Of a stretch of DNA of 64,000 bases, positions 47,169-60,257 are shown in pieces. The stretch is from Beroe forskalii (Eukaryota > Ctenophora > Nuda > Beroida > Beroidae). Made by a program: the position numbers and the translations under genes. The stretch's first letter is position 1. Each line of letters begins with the position of its first letter. Below the pieces are notes generated by a model. It was given only the letters and a program-made list of their open reading frames with translations. It was not told where the DNA came from and did no database searches. Location of the stretch: contig WFMF01000166.1 of assembly GCA_011033025.1 (NCBI GenBank), positions 186,001-250,000 on the forward strand, read 5' to 3'.

Positions 47169-50100
47169 ACAAGGAACTGAAGCAGAGAGGTTCCGTTCAG
47201 ACCAAAATATTGTGTCAAATGTTGGTTTATACGAACTGAATTTCTTAGATTACATGATTGCACTGACTCAAACACATCTCAGTATTATTATAATCCACTG
47301 TTACTTACCAACCCACGGTTGCCGACCTAGTATGTTAAGATGTTAGCATCCTAGTGCTTGTGTTTGAGAGGGCATATTGTTCCTATGAAATGTCCGGACC
47401 ACATGCAAGGGGGATGGTGGTTGATGCAATAAAAGATGATATATCCGCTGTGCAAGACTTGCCTCCAGTTAATACATCTAAAGTCATTGTTTTAAGGAAA
47501 GTCTCCACACAGGCAGATTTATTATAGGTGTCGAGTTATAATATACAATCAGATTAATCAAAGGACAGACCTCGCACACTCTAATGGAAATCTGTTCAGT
47601 ATTCCGCACATTCCGTGGCTTGCCAGTGGCTCCTCCACAGCCTCCTGCCTTTGCTACGGTCTCCTCTCTTTTGTAGCAACTCTCATTGGACAGTGCTCCT
47701 CACCTCAGTATAGGGCCTTGGGATTGGTCAATGCTTTATCTTCAAACTTGTGATTGGTTAGTATCTTAATAACTCCTAACTTGTAATTGGTTAGTGTTTT
47801 AACTTCTTACTTGGGATTGGGGAGCAATTTTTTTTATCTAGGGTTAACATTTTTGTTTCCTTATATCTCTCTGAACCAGTTCTCACTAGCACTTTCCAGC
47901 TATCTCATTTCTTGCAATGCTCTATAATCTACATATCTGCGCCATAATTTGTCATTAAGAAACTTTAGTTAATGTTCCATATTTTGCTCGCAGATGATTG
48001 TCGTCAAACGACTCACGTGACATCATCATATCAATGTCGACCGGCATTAAAATTTTACGGTTTTCTGGTAAGAATCCCTGTTAATATCGTCGTATATATA
48101 TTATTAAATCAACTCAGAGATATGATACGTCAAAGATATTTGAAAGTTTTTCATGCAGCCGCTCTCAAATTATACTTTTTAAAATTTGTGAATCTGGAAA
48201 TAGTTAACAACGATGAATGAACAAGGTCATATTTGAAACGTAATAATGTTTATTAAAAATCATAATTAGTTTTTGCTGACGCATTGCATTAGCATAATAT
48301 GACTGAACTGAGTGAGGGTATGGAATCAATACGCCAAATAAAGTTTAAATAGCACGAATTAAAGATAATGAATAAAATAAAGCCAGTTTAAGAGAGTAAA
48401 ATCTGATTTAAGAAAATCTGTGACGTTGATCAGGGAAATAATTTTTGTTTAAACGCGGAATTTCCCAAAATGGTGCATGCCAAAGTTAATGGATGGCAAC
48501 ACATGATTGAGTTTTTAAGAAGCTCGTTACGACGCAGTATAAAAGTATAAAGGCCAGAGATTCATGGTTTTTCGTCTCCACATTGGCAAGAGAGCATAAC
48601 CTCTTTTGCTAAAAGTCGGGTCAAATTAAGCGTCGAAACACCTCGGTTTCCCTTTGCCACCTGCTGATGGGACATCTACATCGCAGATGGCAGGGAAACC
48701 TTACAACTGCAGGGTAACCGATGATGATTCACAGTTTAGTCTCTTCTGCCTCTTATGTCAATCCTTGAATTAGAAAATCGGTATGCAGTATTTTGTTATG
48801 TTTGTAGTATACCCATACACCTCTATAGATAAGACATTGGACTTGGCTTATGATTCACAGCACTCTTTTTTGACTCATTGCACTTGCTTATGACTCATGA
48901 CACTCGCTTTTGACTCATGACACTTCTCGAATCATTTAGATTTCTCCTTTTGACTTTGAGTTTTTGTTAAGTCATCGTCAGTCTCGTCATTATTATATCA
49001 GTGCTGGATATGTTATCTCAAAGCAAAATTAATAATTTGAGTTCTTTTAGTAAAATAGGATCAATATTGAGGTACTTTTAAGATAAATTCACGTATTAAT
49101 GTATTACATCTTTTTATCCAGGTAATCATGTTCGTTCTGGAACTCCTTTAAATGGTTTGTACTTTGTATTTGTAACTGCTCGGACTTAGGAAATAACATT
49201 CAACTTTGAAAATTATTGATCCGTACTTCAATATTTGCTCACTATTGCATTCTCCATAAACTTTTTCTCTTTACTACGATTTTGTTATCTCTAATTTGCC
49301 TTATTTTCGCTGAAACTGTAATCATCAAATTGAGAATGGCAAATCTTGAGAAATGCATCTAGTTGAAAACTCTCCCGCAGATTAAATAGAAATGTAGCGA
49401 ATTCTTATCTTTCTCTAGTACGTTATAAAAACTCTCATGTTTTAACCGTTTCACTTTTCGACTTTGAACACTTAAAATCCGTACTTTACGCTCTACTCAC
49501 CAGTCAATGTCCTTATTACTTTTAATCAGCCACCATGAGCACGGGAGGAAGAATTGTTGCATATTAAATTAATATATCGTTACTTTGTAATAAAGGAATA
49601 TATTCATTTCATAGCGTACCACAACAGTTAATAATATTTCGCATTAAATTTCTTCTTTTAAAGCTTGGTCATGCATAACGCTTTTAAAATCGCGTTCAAA
49701 TCGGAGTCCATTGTGTGATGTGACTCACCGTTACTCTGGAAATGATTTGAATGAAGTTAAACAATGTATCAATTTTTCTCAAGCGTTCTCTTCTATTCTC
49801 TTCCTACAGCACATACTAAAATTCTCGATTTATTTCCTGAACGAACTTCGGAATTTCGAGTGTTCGAGGGCAATTAATGTAATGAAGAAGAATCCCTAGA
49901 AGCTGGATTCTCGCATTTATAAATTTTTAGAGTGACTTGAGTGACACTGTGTCACAGCTGGTCACAGAAACTTGTTAGAAAACAATCGTTTTAATATTCC
50001 TCGTAAAACTGAATTCTCTGTCGTTTCAAAAGATGAAAGCTCCATAAAATGCGTCTTCCAAGTTCACATATTTCAGTCTCGTTTTCTAAAATAGGTACAT

Positions 50101-50848
50101 ATCCATTAAAGTTATCCAAGAGCTGTTTAGGTATCATCATCGCATCATATCCTCCTGCAATAACAGCCATGACATGATAAGGAAGTCAATTATTAAAGCA
50201 TCCTCGTTTTTGATGCTCTAAAGGCAATTGGATACATCGAGATGATGGTTAACCCTTTTCTGTGCTACGGATGAGAGATGAATCTCAGACCTCAGCAGTC
50301 TCACGACCGGCAGTGTAATTTGATTTTGGATGGGCTAATAAGGTCCCTGTTAGTCAGGAATACAAAACTAGTTATGATTAACGGACATAACATATTAACA
50401 TTATATGCCAGCACCCTAACATAACGGCGATATGACCTGTTTAACGTAATCAATCGACTACCGCATGTCAAATGAACTACATAGTTTGAGTCTTAATGAA
50501 CCTCGACAGCAGACAAAAAATTAAGAAGTTTTTATTTATAACTTCATAATGTAGGTGAGTAGGTAGTATCAGGTTGTGTGAAATATCAAATAATTTTTCT
50601 GCCTTGAATTAATTTTGTAGCGGTTGGATGGAATGGAAAGAGAAATATTCATATCACGGCTTACAAAATCTCGGCATAGCAGAAAATTTTGTATCAAGAA
50701 ATGAAAAATTAGAGTTTCAACTATCCAAAATATCAAACTCGAATATAATTTTAGTGAAAAGAACTTTCAAAACCGGATTTAATCATCCAAAATGTCAAAA
50801 ATTTTTCAAATTAATGGACAGTATTCCACCAGCAGAAAACGTTTAATT
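47169..50848. other. No gene recognised
   Basis: AT-rich sequence with short ORFs only. The motif TTGTGATTGGTTAGTATCTT and variants repeats three to four times at about 47720-47825. Confidence 0.4.
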
Positions 50849-53083
50849 ACCTAATTGGCCTTTATTTAACCGGCCCTTAAGGCCTTAAGGACGAAAACGA
50901 CTTTAAGATTTTTGTTCAAAGGGCCAGTTAAGAAAAGGCCGGTTAAAATGGGGCTGGTCAAATTAAAGACCAATTAGTTTAGGTTGAATGAAACTATTAT
51001 GACTTACCTTAGGAGGTGTATTTATGGAGGTTGTGATTTAGGTGGGAGTAAAGTGCAATTACTAATCTGTAATCTTGTATTCAATGTATACTGGATACCT
51101 ACACTTATTAAGACTTCACCCCAAAGTTTTGTCTGGCGGTTGCATTTTAAGGGGGGGGGGGGGTTCACCTCTCGGAAAACACGGATTTGAGATAGGTTGG
51201 CCAGGATGGCCAGAGTGTGTACCAACATTTTTGACAGTAGTCTTGAGTCCATAGGTCCAACATTGCCCATGTGAGGGCCTCAGGCAAAAATGGCGTCAAA
51301 ATCGAAATTTTACCTGATGGAGATGAAGCTTAGCTTTTGATTGCATTCGATTCGTCTCTCGACAGGCTGATCATTTTAGTGTATTTGTTTGTCAAAATCT
51401 GATGAAAAATGGCCAAGTTATGCCATGCAAAGCGCGCGCGCCAAAGTGGCAGTTGGCCTATTTTGGGCTTAAAGATGGCCATTTTGGCCACATTTTTGGA
51501 AATATGCGCTTCAAACTTGTTTTGCCCATCATTTAGGTCAAAATTGATGGGCAAACCAATTTTAAATGGGTGGACCTTATTTGGCTATTTTTAGCCCATA
51601 AAACCTTCAAAAATCCACTAAATCGCTGATATCTCAGTTAGCGCTTTTGCCCAAATTGACTTTCTACTTTTCGTTATAACTTTTCCATTTTTCAATGATT
51701 CTCCATGAAATTTTCAGAATCGCTTCGAAACTAAATTTCGCACTTAAGTTACTAAGCGAAATTTTGAGTTTGGCCTCCAAAAAATTTTTATGCCCATGAG
51801 AGCCAAAATCCCCGGGGATTTTGGCTCTCATGGGCATAAAAATTTTTTGGAGTGAAAACTCAAAATTTTGCTTAGTAACTTAAGTGCGAAATTTAGTTTC
51901 GAAGCGATTCTGAAAATTTCTAAAGAAACAATGAAAAATGGAAAAGTTATAACGAAAAGTAGAAAGTCAATTTGGGCAAAAGCGCTAACTGAGATATCAG
52001 CGATTTAGTGGATTTTTGAAGGTTTTTATGGGCTAAAATTGCCAAATAAGGTCCAATTCACTTAAAAATTGGTTTGCCCATCAATTTTGACCTAAATGAT
52101 GGGCAAAACAAGTTTGAAGCTCATATCTCCAAAAATGTGGCCAAAATGGCCATCTTTAGGCCCAAAATAGGCCAACTGCCACTTTGGCGCACGCGCTTCG
52201 CATGGCATAACTCGGCCATTTTTCATCCGATTTTGACAAACAAATACACTAAAATGATCAGCTCGTCGAGACGAATTGAATGCAATCAAAAGCTAAGCTC
52301 TATCTCCATCAGGTAAAATTTCGATTTTTGGACGCCATTTTTGCTCCGAGGCCTCACATGGGCAATTTTGGACCTATGGACTCAAGACTACCGTCAAAAT
52401 GTTGGTACACGCCCTGGCCATCCTGGCCAACTCCTATCTCAAATTCTTGTTTTCCAAAATGTGAGGGGTGAACCCCCCCCCCTCCCTTAATATCAGATTG
52501 AATGATTTTGGGTGGTAGGGCCTTTCCGTGGTAATGCTCAGTTAGGCACATAGTGTCGCAGCAATCCGAAAATCAAAGGGCTGTTACCGGGAGTGGGACT
52601 TGAACTCACGAGGTTGTAAGTTGGGGATTTTTCGGAAAAATCCCCATGTTACACACACCATGACAGTTCAAAATGACATCATTTTCATAATATGATAACT
52701 AAATAATTACTTGAGAAAGATCCCCACATTGCACCCTAGCAAATTTGTAAACACCAAAATTTTACTCCACATAAAATACCTCCTAAGGTTGCCTAAACAG
52801 CCTATATAATTTACTGGAACGTCATTATATGTTTATATAGCACGAAAATGACCTGAATCATAATATTGGACCACGATTTGGGTCTTTTGATGTAAATTAT
52901 TAAGTAAAAATGGGTTTTATTGGCCATTTAAGAGCATAAGATCCTGGATCTGAAAATCACTAGAACAATTTTCCTTCAAGGGGCCGGTTAAAACGGTTCA
53001 TAAATGATTCGATTTTTGTCCATAGGGCCGGTTAAAAAAAGGGCCGATTAAAAAAAGGCCGGCTACTCAAAGGCCAATAAGGT
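50849..53083. mobile_element. GGCCGGTTAA-type inverted-repeat element (2.2 kb)
   Basis: The left end ACCTAATTGGCCTTTATTTA and the right end (53083 read backwards, ACCTTATTGGCCTTTGAGTA) are inverted copies. Both ends carry further GGCCGGTTAA motifs (50866-50950 and 52978-53065). The 1.34-kb foldback lies inside it. A related single end is at about 63070-63170. No coding capacity is seen. Confidence 0.6.
51151..52486. mobile_element. 1.34-kb near-perfect foldback flanked by TTAA
   Basis: The left half (51151 to 51813) and right half (51814 to 52486) are inverted copies over their whole length, with the centre at AAAATCCCCGGGGATTTT. The ends are G-run/C-run. TTAA stands directly outside both ends (51147-51150 and 52487-52490), as expected for a TTAA-targeting transposon such as piggyBac or Kolobok. 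Mirror-image ORFs on the two halves are consequences of the symmetry. No transposase is encoded. Confidence 0.88.
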
Positions 53084-54300
53084 ATGCTAAGAACAGTGCA
53101 AACTCATAATGTTACGACGTGAAATCATTTTATGGCCCCTTTCTGGGTTGCAATCGTCTTTCTTGGAAGGTTTGAAGTACCAAAATAGCAAAATCTGCAG
53201 AAAACTAGTTCCCTTAGTGAGATAATGTTATGGTGTGGTCACTGGTACAATACTGCACGTCGATTGCTGGATTAGTCAAGCCATAAAATGCTGGGGGCAA
53301 ACCAAAAAACCATCGCACAAAGTATCGTGTATATGTGCAGTGTGTTCGTCAGTCGAAAGGGCCGGGCATTTCATCTTCACACGGACAGGTTTTACTTCAG
53401 GAACTATCTCTCCCTCATCTCTCCCTCGGGTTATTATATACTGTACTTGCAAGGCGATGGATAATCTTTGTCCAGCCCCTTCTACATGTTCTTTTTCTCA
53501 TTTTACCTCCCTTTCGACCTCTCAACCGATAAGCATTTGAGCAAACATTCAGGGATCATTAGTTTGAACTTTGAACATCTATGTTTTGCCAAAGAAATAA
53601 TGTGTTTATCTTTAAATTGAGTATATCATGTAATGAAATAGCTAACACTGATAATTTCTGCTACTGCATCCTTCGTTGGAAATCATAGGTATCCGAAATA
53701 CTTATGAGTATGAAACCTCTTTAAATCAGCTTCGATGAATTTAAAAAACATTCGTCGAAATTCACAAATAGTTCGCGTTTTCAAACTGAAAATAACAATG
53801 AATAAGATGCTTCATATGGATGAAGTTCTGCTCTTGCAATTCTTAACCTTTAAACAGTTTTACAAAAGTTTCTTTATTATTTGCATGAATCTGCTAAACA
53901 TAGGAAACCACAATTCGCTGTTTTACTCAGAACATATTACTACATTATAGCAAGACAAGTGAAGCTGCAGAAACTAGAAATTCATTAGGTAACACAACGT
54001 GTTTATTGTCACACAAACATCGTAAAATCAGCGTGAACTTTTCATACAAAGCTGTAGTGATGTTGAAACACATGATGTCTGTGACGGATTTTGTATCTGG
54101 GGCGAAGAGGGAGATTGAGACATATTTTATCTCCGCATTTCTTGAATTGTAAATAATTTGAATTTACCACTGCCTCACTGTCCTCTGATAGCGTTACAAA
54201 ATTACTAAGAACCCTTGGGATAAATATTCAATTATAATATTCAGTATGAAACCATAATATTCCCTCATAACTTAAAAAGTTAAGGAGCATAATATGGTGT
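53084..54300. other. No gene recognised
   Basis: AT-rich sequence with short ORFs and no recognisable domains. Confidence 0.4.
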
Positions 54301-55735
54301 ATTATCCTTGATTGCCATTTTTTTTTGAAAAAGGTTTATAATGGAAAACTGTGAAAATACTTTTTTTAAAAAGTTAAAATGGAAAATTCCCCCCGGTTTT
54401 AAAAAAACCAAAAAACAATTTTGGGAAAAGGAAAAAAAAAACCTTGCTAAAACAAGGCCCCTCCCTCTTACTGTGTAAATGCTCTTATTTCAGCAATAAA
54501 AAAAAAATATTCAACAAATCCCGTTTGATAGCATTGACGATCTCCAAAAGTAGTCATCTAATCAAAAAAATGAAAAAAATTTTTCAACAACAAATTTTTT
54601 TGAAAGAAAGCCACAAAAAAAAAACCCTTTTCCCCCCAACAGAACACTATCCCCACAAAACTAACAAGCTGAAGCACACCTACACAAGGTAATAAAAAAA
54701 AAAGAGGGCAAAATACACCAGCGGATTAAAAAAAATAATGGAAGGAGAGCAGGAGGGCCCTGTTTCGATAACCCACCACTCAAAAGAAACCCGTCCATTT
54801 TTGGCCCCTTATGTTACCGAAGGAAACCCAGCTCACGCCTTAAAAACTACACTTACCTTTATGATTTTTTTGACCCCCAGGGAAAACCAGAAGTAAATCT
54901 ATTTTCTGTGTTTTTGGAACAGAGATAAAATTTAAAACTCAAACTGTGGGGTTTGCAGCAGTAAAAAGGGGGCTTGTCATTCACCCGGACCCCCCTTGCT
55001 CAGTGAAATTCACCAAAAAAAATGTCACTGAAATGCTGTTCCCAAAAAAGCCAGAAACCCCGTGGGGACCAGTGGCAACCCGTCGCTATAAGTGGTGTCC
55101 CCTGGCCCCCTGCTGGCAATTTCCCCTTAAGGGGGACTGTCCCCCCCCTTTCCCCCAGGGGGAACCTACAATACAAACTTTAAAAATAACCTTGGAAATC
55201 TTTGAATATCTTTGATCTTGTCTTTTTAACAATTATGAACTTAAATTTCTATTATAAAAATTCTTCAGTAAACTTTTTTTATTTTTTTTTCAAAAAAATG
55301 AAAAACTTGGAAATTAAATTTTTTAAAAAATAAAAAAATTTAAATTTCCCCTGATCAAATTTTGTTAAAAAAAATTCAAAATTTCCCCTTTTTAATTGCC
55401 ATTCCAATATTTATTTCCTGTTTAAAAATTTTGGGGAAAAGCCAAAAAAAATCAAGGATTGTTTTTTTGGATCCACATTTTTTCAAAATTTGGATCTTAT
55501 TAACATTTTATATTTACAGGGGTTTGGGGGTATCAAAAAAATTTTTCTGGTGGATTAAAAAAATAAGTTAATACTTTTTTAAAAAACTTTTTGCATAACC
55601 TGAAGATTTCTAACCCCTCTTGAACCCAACTTTCCGGGTAATGAATACCAAAGGTTTTACCCGGGGTTTGAGGCTTGGGGTTTTTTAAAATTCGAATTTT
55701 TTAGATCCCCTGCACAGGGGAAGGGTATAAATAAT
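54301..55735. other. Second homopolymer-rich stretch, probably unreliable sequence
   Basis: Dense runs of A, T and C of 4-10 bases occur as at 43574-44290. It passes without a clear border into the tandem repeat at 55740. ORFs in it should not be trusted. Confidence 0.55.
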
Positions 55736-55739
55736 GATA

Positions 55740-56320
55740 CCCCCAGTTTTCAAACTTGCTTTTTGGGTCGATTCTCCAACATCAAAAAATTTAAAGTAAC
55801 ACACTTGTGAAGAAGTAGAAGGACCGTTGGATGGATCCGGGTTATTTGTGTCCTTTTATGTTACCTCAGCTTTAAAGGTGTTTAAATTGTGAGCTTTTTT
55901 TTATGAGTAGGCCCCAACAAGTCACCTAATGGTTAAGGGTATAGCACCATCAAGTGCAGTGACCACCAGCCTGAATTAAACTGAAACTTGCTCTTTGGTC
56001 TTTGTGTGTACTCCAAGCATCAAGAAATTAAGTAACACACTTAGTGAAGAGAAGTAGAGGACCCGTGGATGGATCCAGGTTATTTGTGTCCTTTTATGTT
56101 GCACCTCAGCTTTTGGGGTGTTTAAATAGCAGGAAGCTTTTTTATGAGGTAGGCCAGCAGTCACCTGGTATAGGGGTATAGCACCATCAAGTGCGGTGAT
56201 ACAAAGCCTGGACTAAACTGAAACTTGCTCTTTGGTCTTTGTGTGTACTCCAAGCATCAAAATTAAATAACATAGTGAAGAAGTAGGACTGGTGGATGGA
56301 TCCAGGTTATGTGTCCTTTT
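55740..56320. repeat. About 235-bp tandem repeat, three units
   Basis: Each unit contains ACTTGCTCTTTGGTCTTTGT, a GGATGGATCCAGGTTATTTG block and GGTATAGCACCATCAAGTGC. The first unit has inflated homopolymers like the stretch before it, while the second and third look clean. That comparison itself suggests local sequencing error. Confidence 0.85.
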
Positions 56321-56910
56321 TGTGCACATTAATGATGTGAAAACTGGCATGCCTGATCAATACTCCATCTTGAGAGATGCTTCTCCTGAAAATAAGGGTT
56401 AAAACATATTTGAATTAAAAACAAAACTGTAATATCTATCTATAGGATTCTAAGACTCAGTCAAACCCATGTGAGTAGAAAACACTAATTCAATTCGATT
56501 CACTTGCTATTTCATAGCAAAACTGACAAAATTGAAAATTACAAAATTGAAAATTACATACTGCACTGAGGGAAAATCATCATAAAAACTGTTTAGACTA
56601 CACAACAATACAGTAATTACAGTACACAAAACAGGTGTATTTGTTTTATAGACAATAGAGGAAAAATTCTTTTAAAATTTGCAAGATTACTTTATTTTAA
56701 TATTTTATTGGTACCAGAGGTAACTGGTACCAGAGGTGTCTGCTGGGGGGAGGGATGAGTAACCTCATAAAATGCTATCCCAATTCAAACACCCCAAAAA
56801 CTGAGGCAGGTATTGGACTGATAATGCCAGCATTACTTTTTTCTGACATGGGGTTGATCAATAATCGCATGCGAAGGTAGGGTATTATCCTAAAATTTTA
56901 AGCCTGCTTG

Positions 56911-57150
56911 CTCTAACCAGATCCCTATTTTTACGTGCGCGCGCCGCGTCTCGCTCCAAACCTTGCTCGTTTCGAGACGACTCGACACCCCTCGTTAGGG
57001 GAATAAGCCTGCATAAGCGCGCGCCGCCGCGCTTGCCGAAGGCCAAGGGGTCTGACAATGTATGCACCGCGTTTAATTCCCCTAACCAGGGGCGTCGCGT
57101 CGTTGGAGCGAGGCGCGGCGCGCGCGTATAAACTAAGGATCTGGTTAGAG
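56911..57150. repeat. 240-bp GC-rich foldback
   Basis: CTCTAACCAGATCC at 56911 and its complement ending at 57150 are the tips. The arms contain GCGCGCGCCGCG and GGAGCGAG-type blocks in inverted order. An inner pair (CCTCGTTAGGGG / CCCCTAACCAGGGG) also pairs. Related TAACCAGGG/CCTGGTTAGGG pairs occur at 33849-33918. Confidence 0.7.
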
Positions 57151-58871
57151 TAACGCGTTCACCTAACCAAGTGCTAACGCCGATCGGCGATGTTTTGAGG
57201 AGTGAAACGACGGCGCGCGCCGCGCGCGCAAAAGAGGGCTCTGTTTACAGTAAGGATCCATACATTGTAATGATGAGGCATTATGAATTTTGATGAAATC
57301 TATAGACTGGTTTTTTCGCTTCGTGGTTCTATGCATAATAGCTACTTTTCTACATTGCATCACTACATCAGGAATTGTTCCCATCCATAATCACCATGAA
57401 AGTAAGGATCACCTGGAACAGGAGATCTTGCACTGGGGAAAAGTATGAATCCACACTTTTTTTTATTTTGACAGTATTCTATCATATCTACAGCCCTAAG
57501 GAAGAAACAAGTAAGTGACATTTTGGTCAAAATTGAGTTATATATATTGCCGTGATGTGCATACGATTTTGCACAACTTCCAAAAGGTTTGGAGCTCATA
57601 CGATGTATAGAAACTGAGAAAATCGATTTTAAACTTTCTACAACCAAGTAACTGACATTTTGATACCCTAAGAAAATATCAAGTAATTACATGTTTCAAA
57701 AATACTATGGAATAAGCCAATTATATGTTATTTGCTACTAAGCAAGATAGCAGGCATCAGTTTTTGTTAATAAGCTAGAATAAGGTAGATACTTTTTATA
57801 CTTAAGAACAATCAGGGTATGAGTTTTTTGCACTAAGGAAAAGAACCACGTATGAGTTATTTTTACTAAGGAAAATAACAATTATTGGTTTTTTGCGCTA
57901 AGTAAAAAGTCAAGTTTGTGTTAATTGTACCTTGGAAAAACCAAGTAAGTGTTTAAAATCTTAATAGTTAGTGAATAATACTTATATCATATTCAGAATA
58001 AAACAAAAAATTTCAGAATAAAACAAAAATTTTATTTAGCATTTCATTGAACACACCTAAAAATTACTAAAATATACAGGCAAAAAGCTTATAATTATAA
58101 ATGATTTCTGATTTCAGGGTAATATGGGAGTAATAATGATAGAGTGTTCTAGTTGAGGGATTCTGATTTCAGGGTCTACATTCTGGGGAAACTCTAACAT
58201 TAGAGCATTCAGACGAGAGGGCTCTGATTTCAGGGTGTTAGGGAATTATTATATTGATAGGGAGTTATATATTGTTAAGGAGTTAAATATTGTTAGAGCA
58301 CTCTAATATGAAGTGATCAAGGAACATAATCTGATATGTGTTTGACTTAGCTTACGCCGATAGAGACCTCCTACCCAGTGTGGGTAGGCTTTCAAATGCT
58401 GGTGAAATGCAAGGTCGCAGGGCTGGAGGCTTATTGCTTCCTTTGAGTGTACCAGCACTTGAAGCTAGGATAGTCTTTATTTCTAGTATACTTTATTTTA
58501 AGAATATTTTATTGTGTTCATATAGTGTAAGCTAAGTCAATTTTCTTAAAATGGAGTTTCAAACTCTTTCAACATACTAAGTCTATACCAAGACGTCTGT
58601 TCAATCTGAGGATATATTAATAATATATTATCTTTATTTAATCATCATAATGTAAATCTATGCTTCAGAAGTGTCAAAATATCCTGAAAACTAATTCTTT
58701 TAATGTAACAAGAGGGGTGGATTCAATTGACTATTTTTGTATTATGGGAAATATCATTGAGTGTAACTGCTGCAGTTAGTACTATATTATAATATTATTA
58801 TACTCGTGTGGCACTTTTTGGTCTACCAATATTTTTGAATTTTTCCTTTTCTAGTAACGAGAATATTGCAG

Positions 58872-59099
58872 GGTGTTCCAGGTTCTGTTTTGCCATTCAC
58901 TGGGGTCACCCTGCAGTTGTATTTCGAGAATTTTTACTTTCATATCATGTTTGATAGGCCCCAATTTAAGGGAGAAGTCATAAATTTTGAGGAGTTCTCG
59001 GACAACATTCCAGATGATGCTACCTTCATAGAAAAAAGTTTTTGGATGGGGTGGGAGTTAACAGGCGAGTCTCTCTTCCATTTCTATCTGAAAGACTGA
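58872..59099 (+). CDS. Orphan 3' exon with poly(A) signal, unknown protein
   Basis: An open frame of 76 codons follows an acceptor-like ATATTGCAG, ends in TGA and is followed 8 bases later by AATAAA (59108-59113). The peptide (VPGSVLPFTGVTLQLYFEN, then MFDRPQFKGEVINFEEFSD, then FWMGWELTGESLFHFYLKD) has a normal protein composition but no family I recognise. No upstream exon was found in the window, so it may be a terminal exon of a larger gene, a decayed duplicate or a retroelement tail. Confidence 0.35.
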   Translation, partial: GVPGSVLPFTGVTLQLYFENFYFHIMFDRPQFKGEVINFEEFSDNIPDDATFIEKSFWMGWELTGESLFHFYLKD

Positions 59100-59189
59100 A
59101 ATTTTCAAATAAACATATGGGAGTTCTGAACTTTAGAATCTTAAAAATTTCATTAGCACAGTGATAAATATATAAATTTCTTATATTCA

Positions 59190-60031
59190 TTATGCTATTT
59201 TTATTAAAGAGTGGTTTAGTGTTCTCTCTCCTGTAAAAAAATCACTACCTAGGATTTGTTTTTCGAATTCTCTTGCTCTAGCACATGTTTTAAATTTGTT
59301 GAGGTAGGCTTCCTTATCTCCAAATAAAATTCTTATACATTTTTTCTGGAGTTTGAATAAAGGCTCAATTTTGTTGTTGGATACTCCTCCCCAGACAGTT
59401 ATACCATATGCGAGATGACTCTCAAATAGTGTGTAGTAAAGGTTTTTAAACAGCTCATCCGGAATGTTGTCTTTAATCAAGTTAATGATACCTGCACTAC
59501 AGGCAAGTTTTTTGTCAGATTTTTAAGGTGAGTGTTCCAGTTGAGGTTCTCATCAATAGTCACTCCAAGAAATTTGGCTTCATTGACTTGTTTAATTTTA
59601 GTGTTATCAATTTTTAATATAAGGTTTTCAGCTGTGTCATTGGATTTTGGAGATTTGAAGTCAATGAAGCAGCATTTCGACATGTTGATGTGGAGTTTGT
59701 TTACAAGCATATAAAGGCTCACCTGTTCAAGAATTTTGTTAGCCCTATCATAAACAAGTATTTGACTTGGTGCAGTAATAAATATATTTGTATCATCGGC
59801 AAATAGAACAAATTTGGATTCATTGTTTATGTTAGGGAGATCATTAATGTACACCAGGAACAAAAGTGGGCCCAGGCAGCTGCCCTGCGGGAACCCCAAA
59901 CATAACTTGAGCTCCTCAGAGGTTTCACCTAGAACATCAACATATTGCTTCCTATCAGTTAGATAGCTGTTAATGAGCCTTAGTGCAACACCACGTATGC
60001 CATAATTTTCGAGTTTTTTATGAGGAATCAT
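59190..60031 (-). mobile_element. 5'-truncated LINE, reverse-transcriptase part
   Basis: On the minus strand one frame (60031-59477) has FPQGSCLGPLLFLVYINDL, FADDTNIF and the thumb motif EAKFLGVTIDENLNWNTHL. A second frame (59480-59190) continues with LFESHLAYGITVWGG, separated by a frameshift near 59500. The endonuclease and the N-terminal half are missing. It differs from the LINE at 27.4 kb in sequence and is a separate, inactive copy. Confidence 0.88.
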
Positions 60032-60257
60032 GAATTTTACTTAAATTTGAGGTAGTTCTGTCGATCAAATATTAAGATAAGACGACTTGATTAGTGCAAA
60101 GTAATAAATACTGGCTGATTAACGTTCCAAAACAAAAATTTGTCACCATTTCAAACTCAAGTTTTTCTTTTTCATCATGATACTTGATGTTATTTCGAGG
60201 CACATTCAATTTCAGTTTGTTGGCATCGCGTTTGAATTTTAGTACTGTATATTGCAT

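Noticed and set aside
51022-52551. Paired ORFs of about 65-82 codons on both strands
   Set aside because: They are mirror images created by the foldback symmetry.
52590-52620. tRNA-like TPsiC arm (minus strand)
   Set aside because: There is no A box, acceptor stem or anticodon arm at the right distance, so it is not a tRNA gene.
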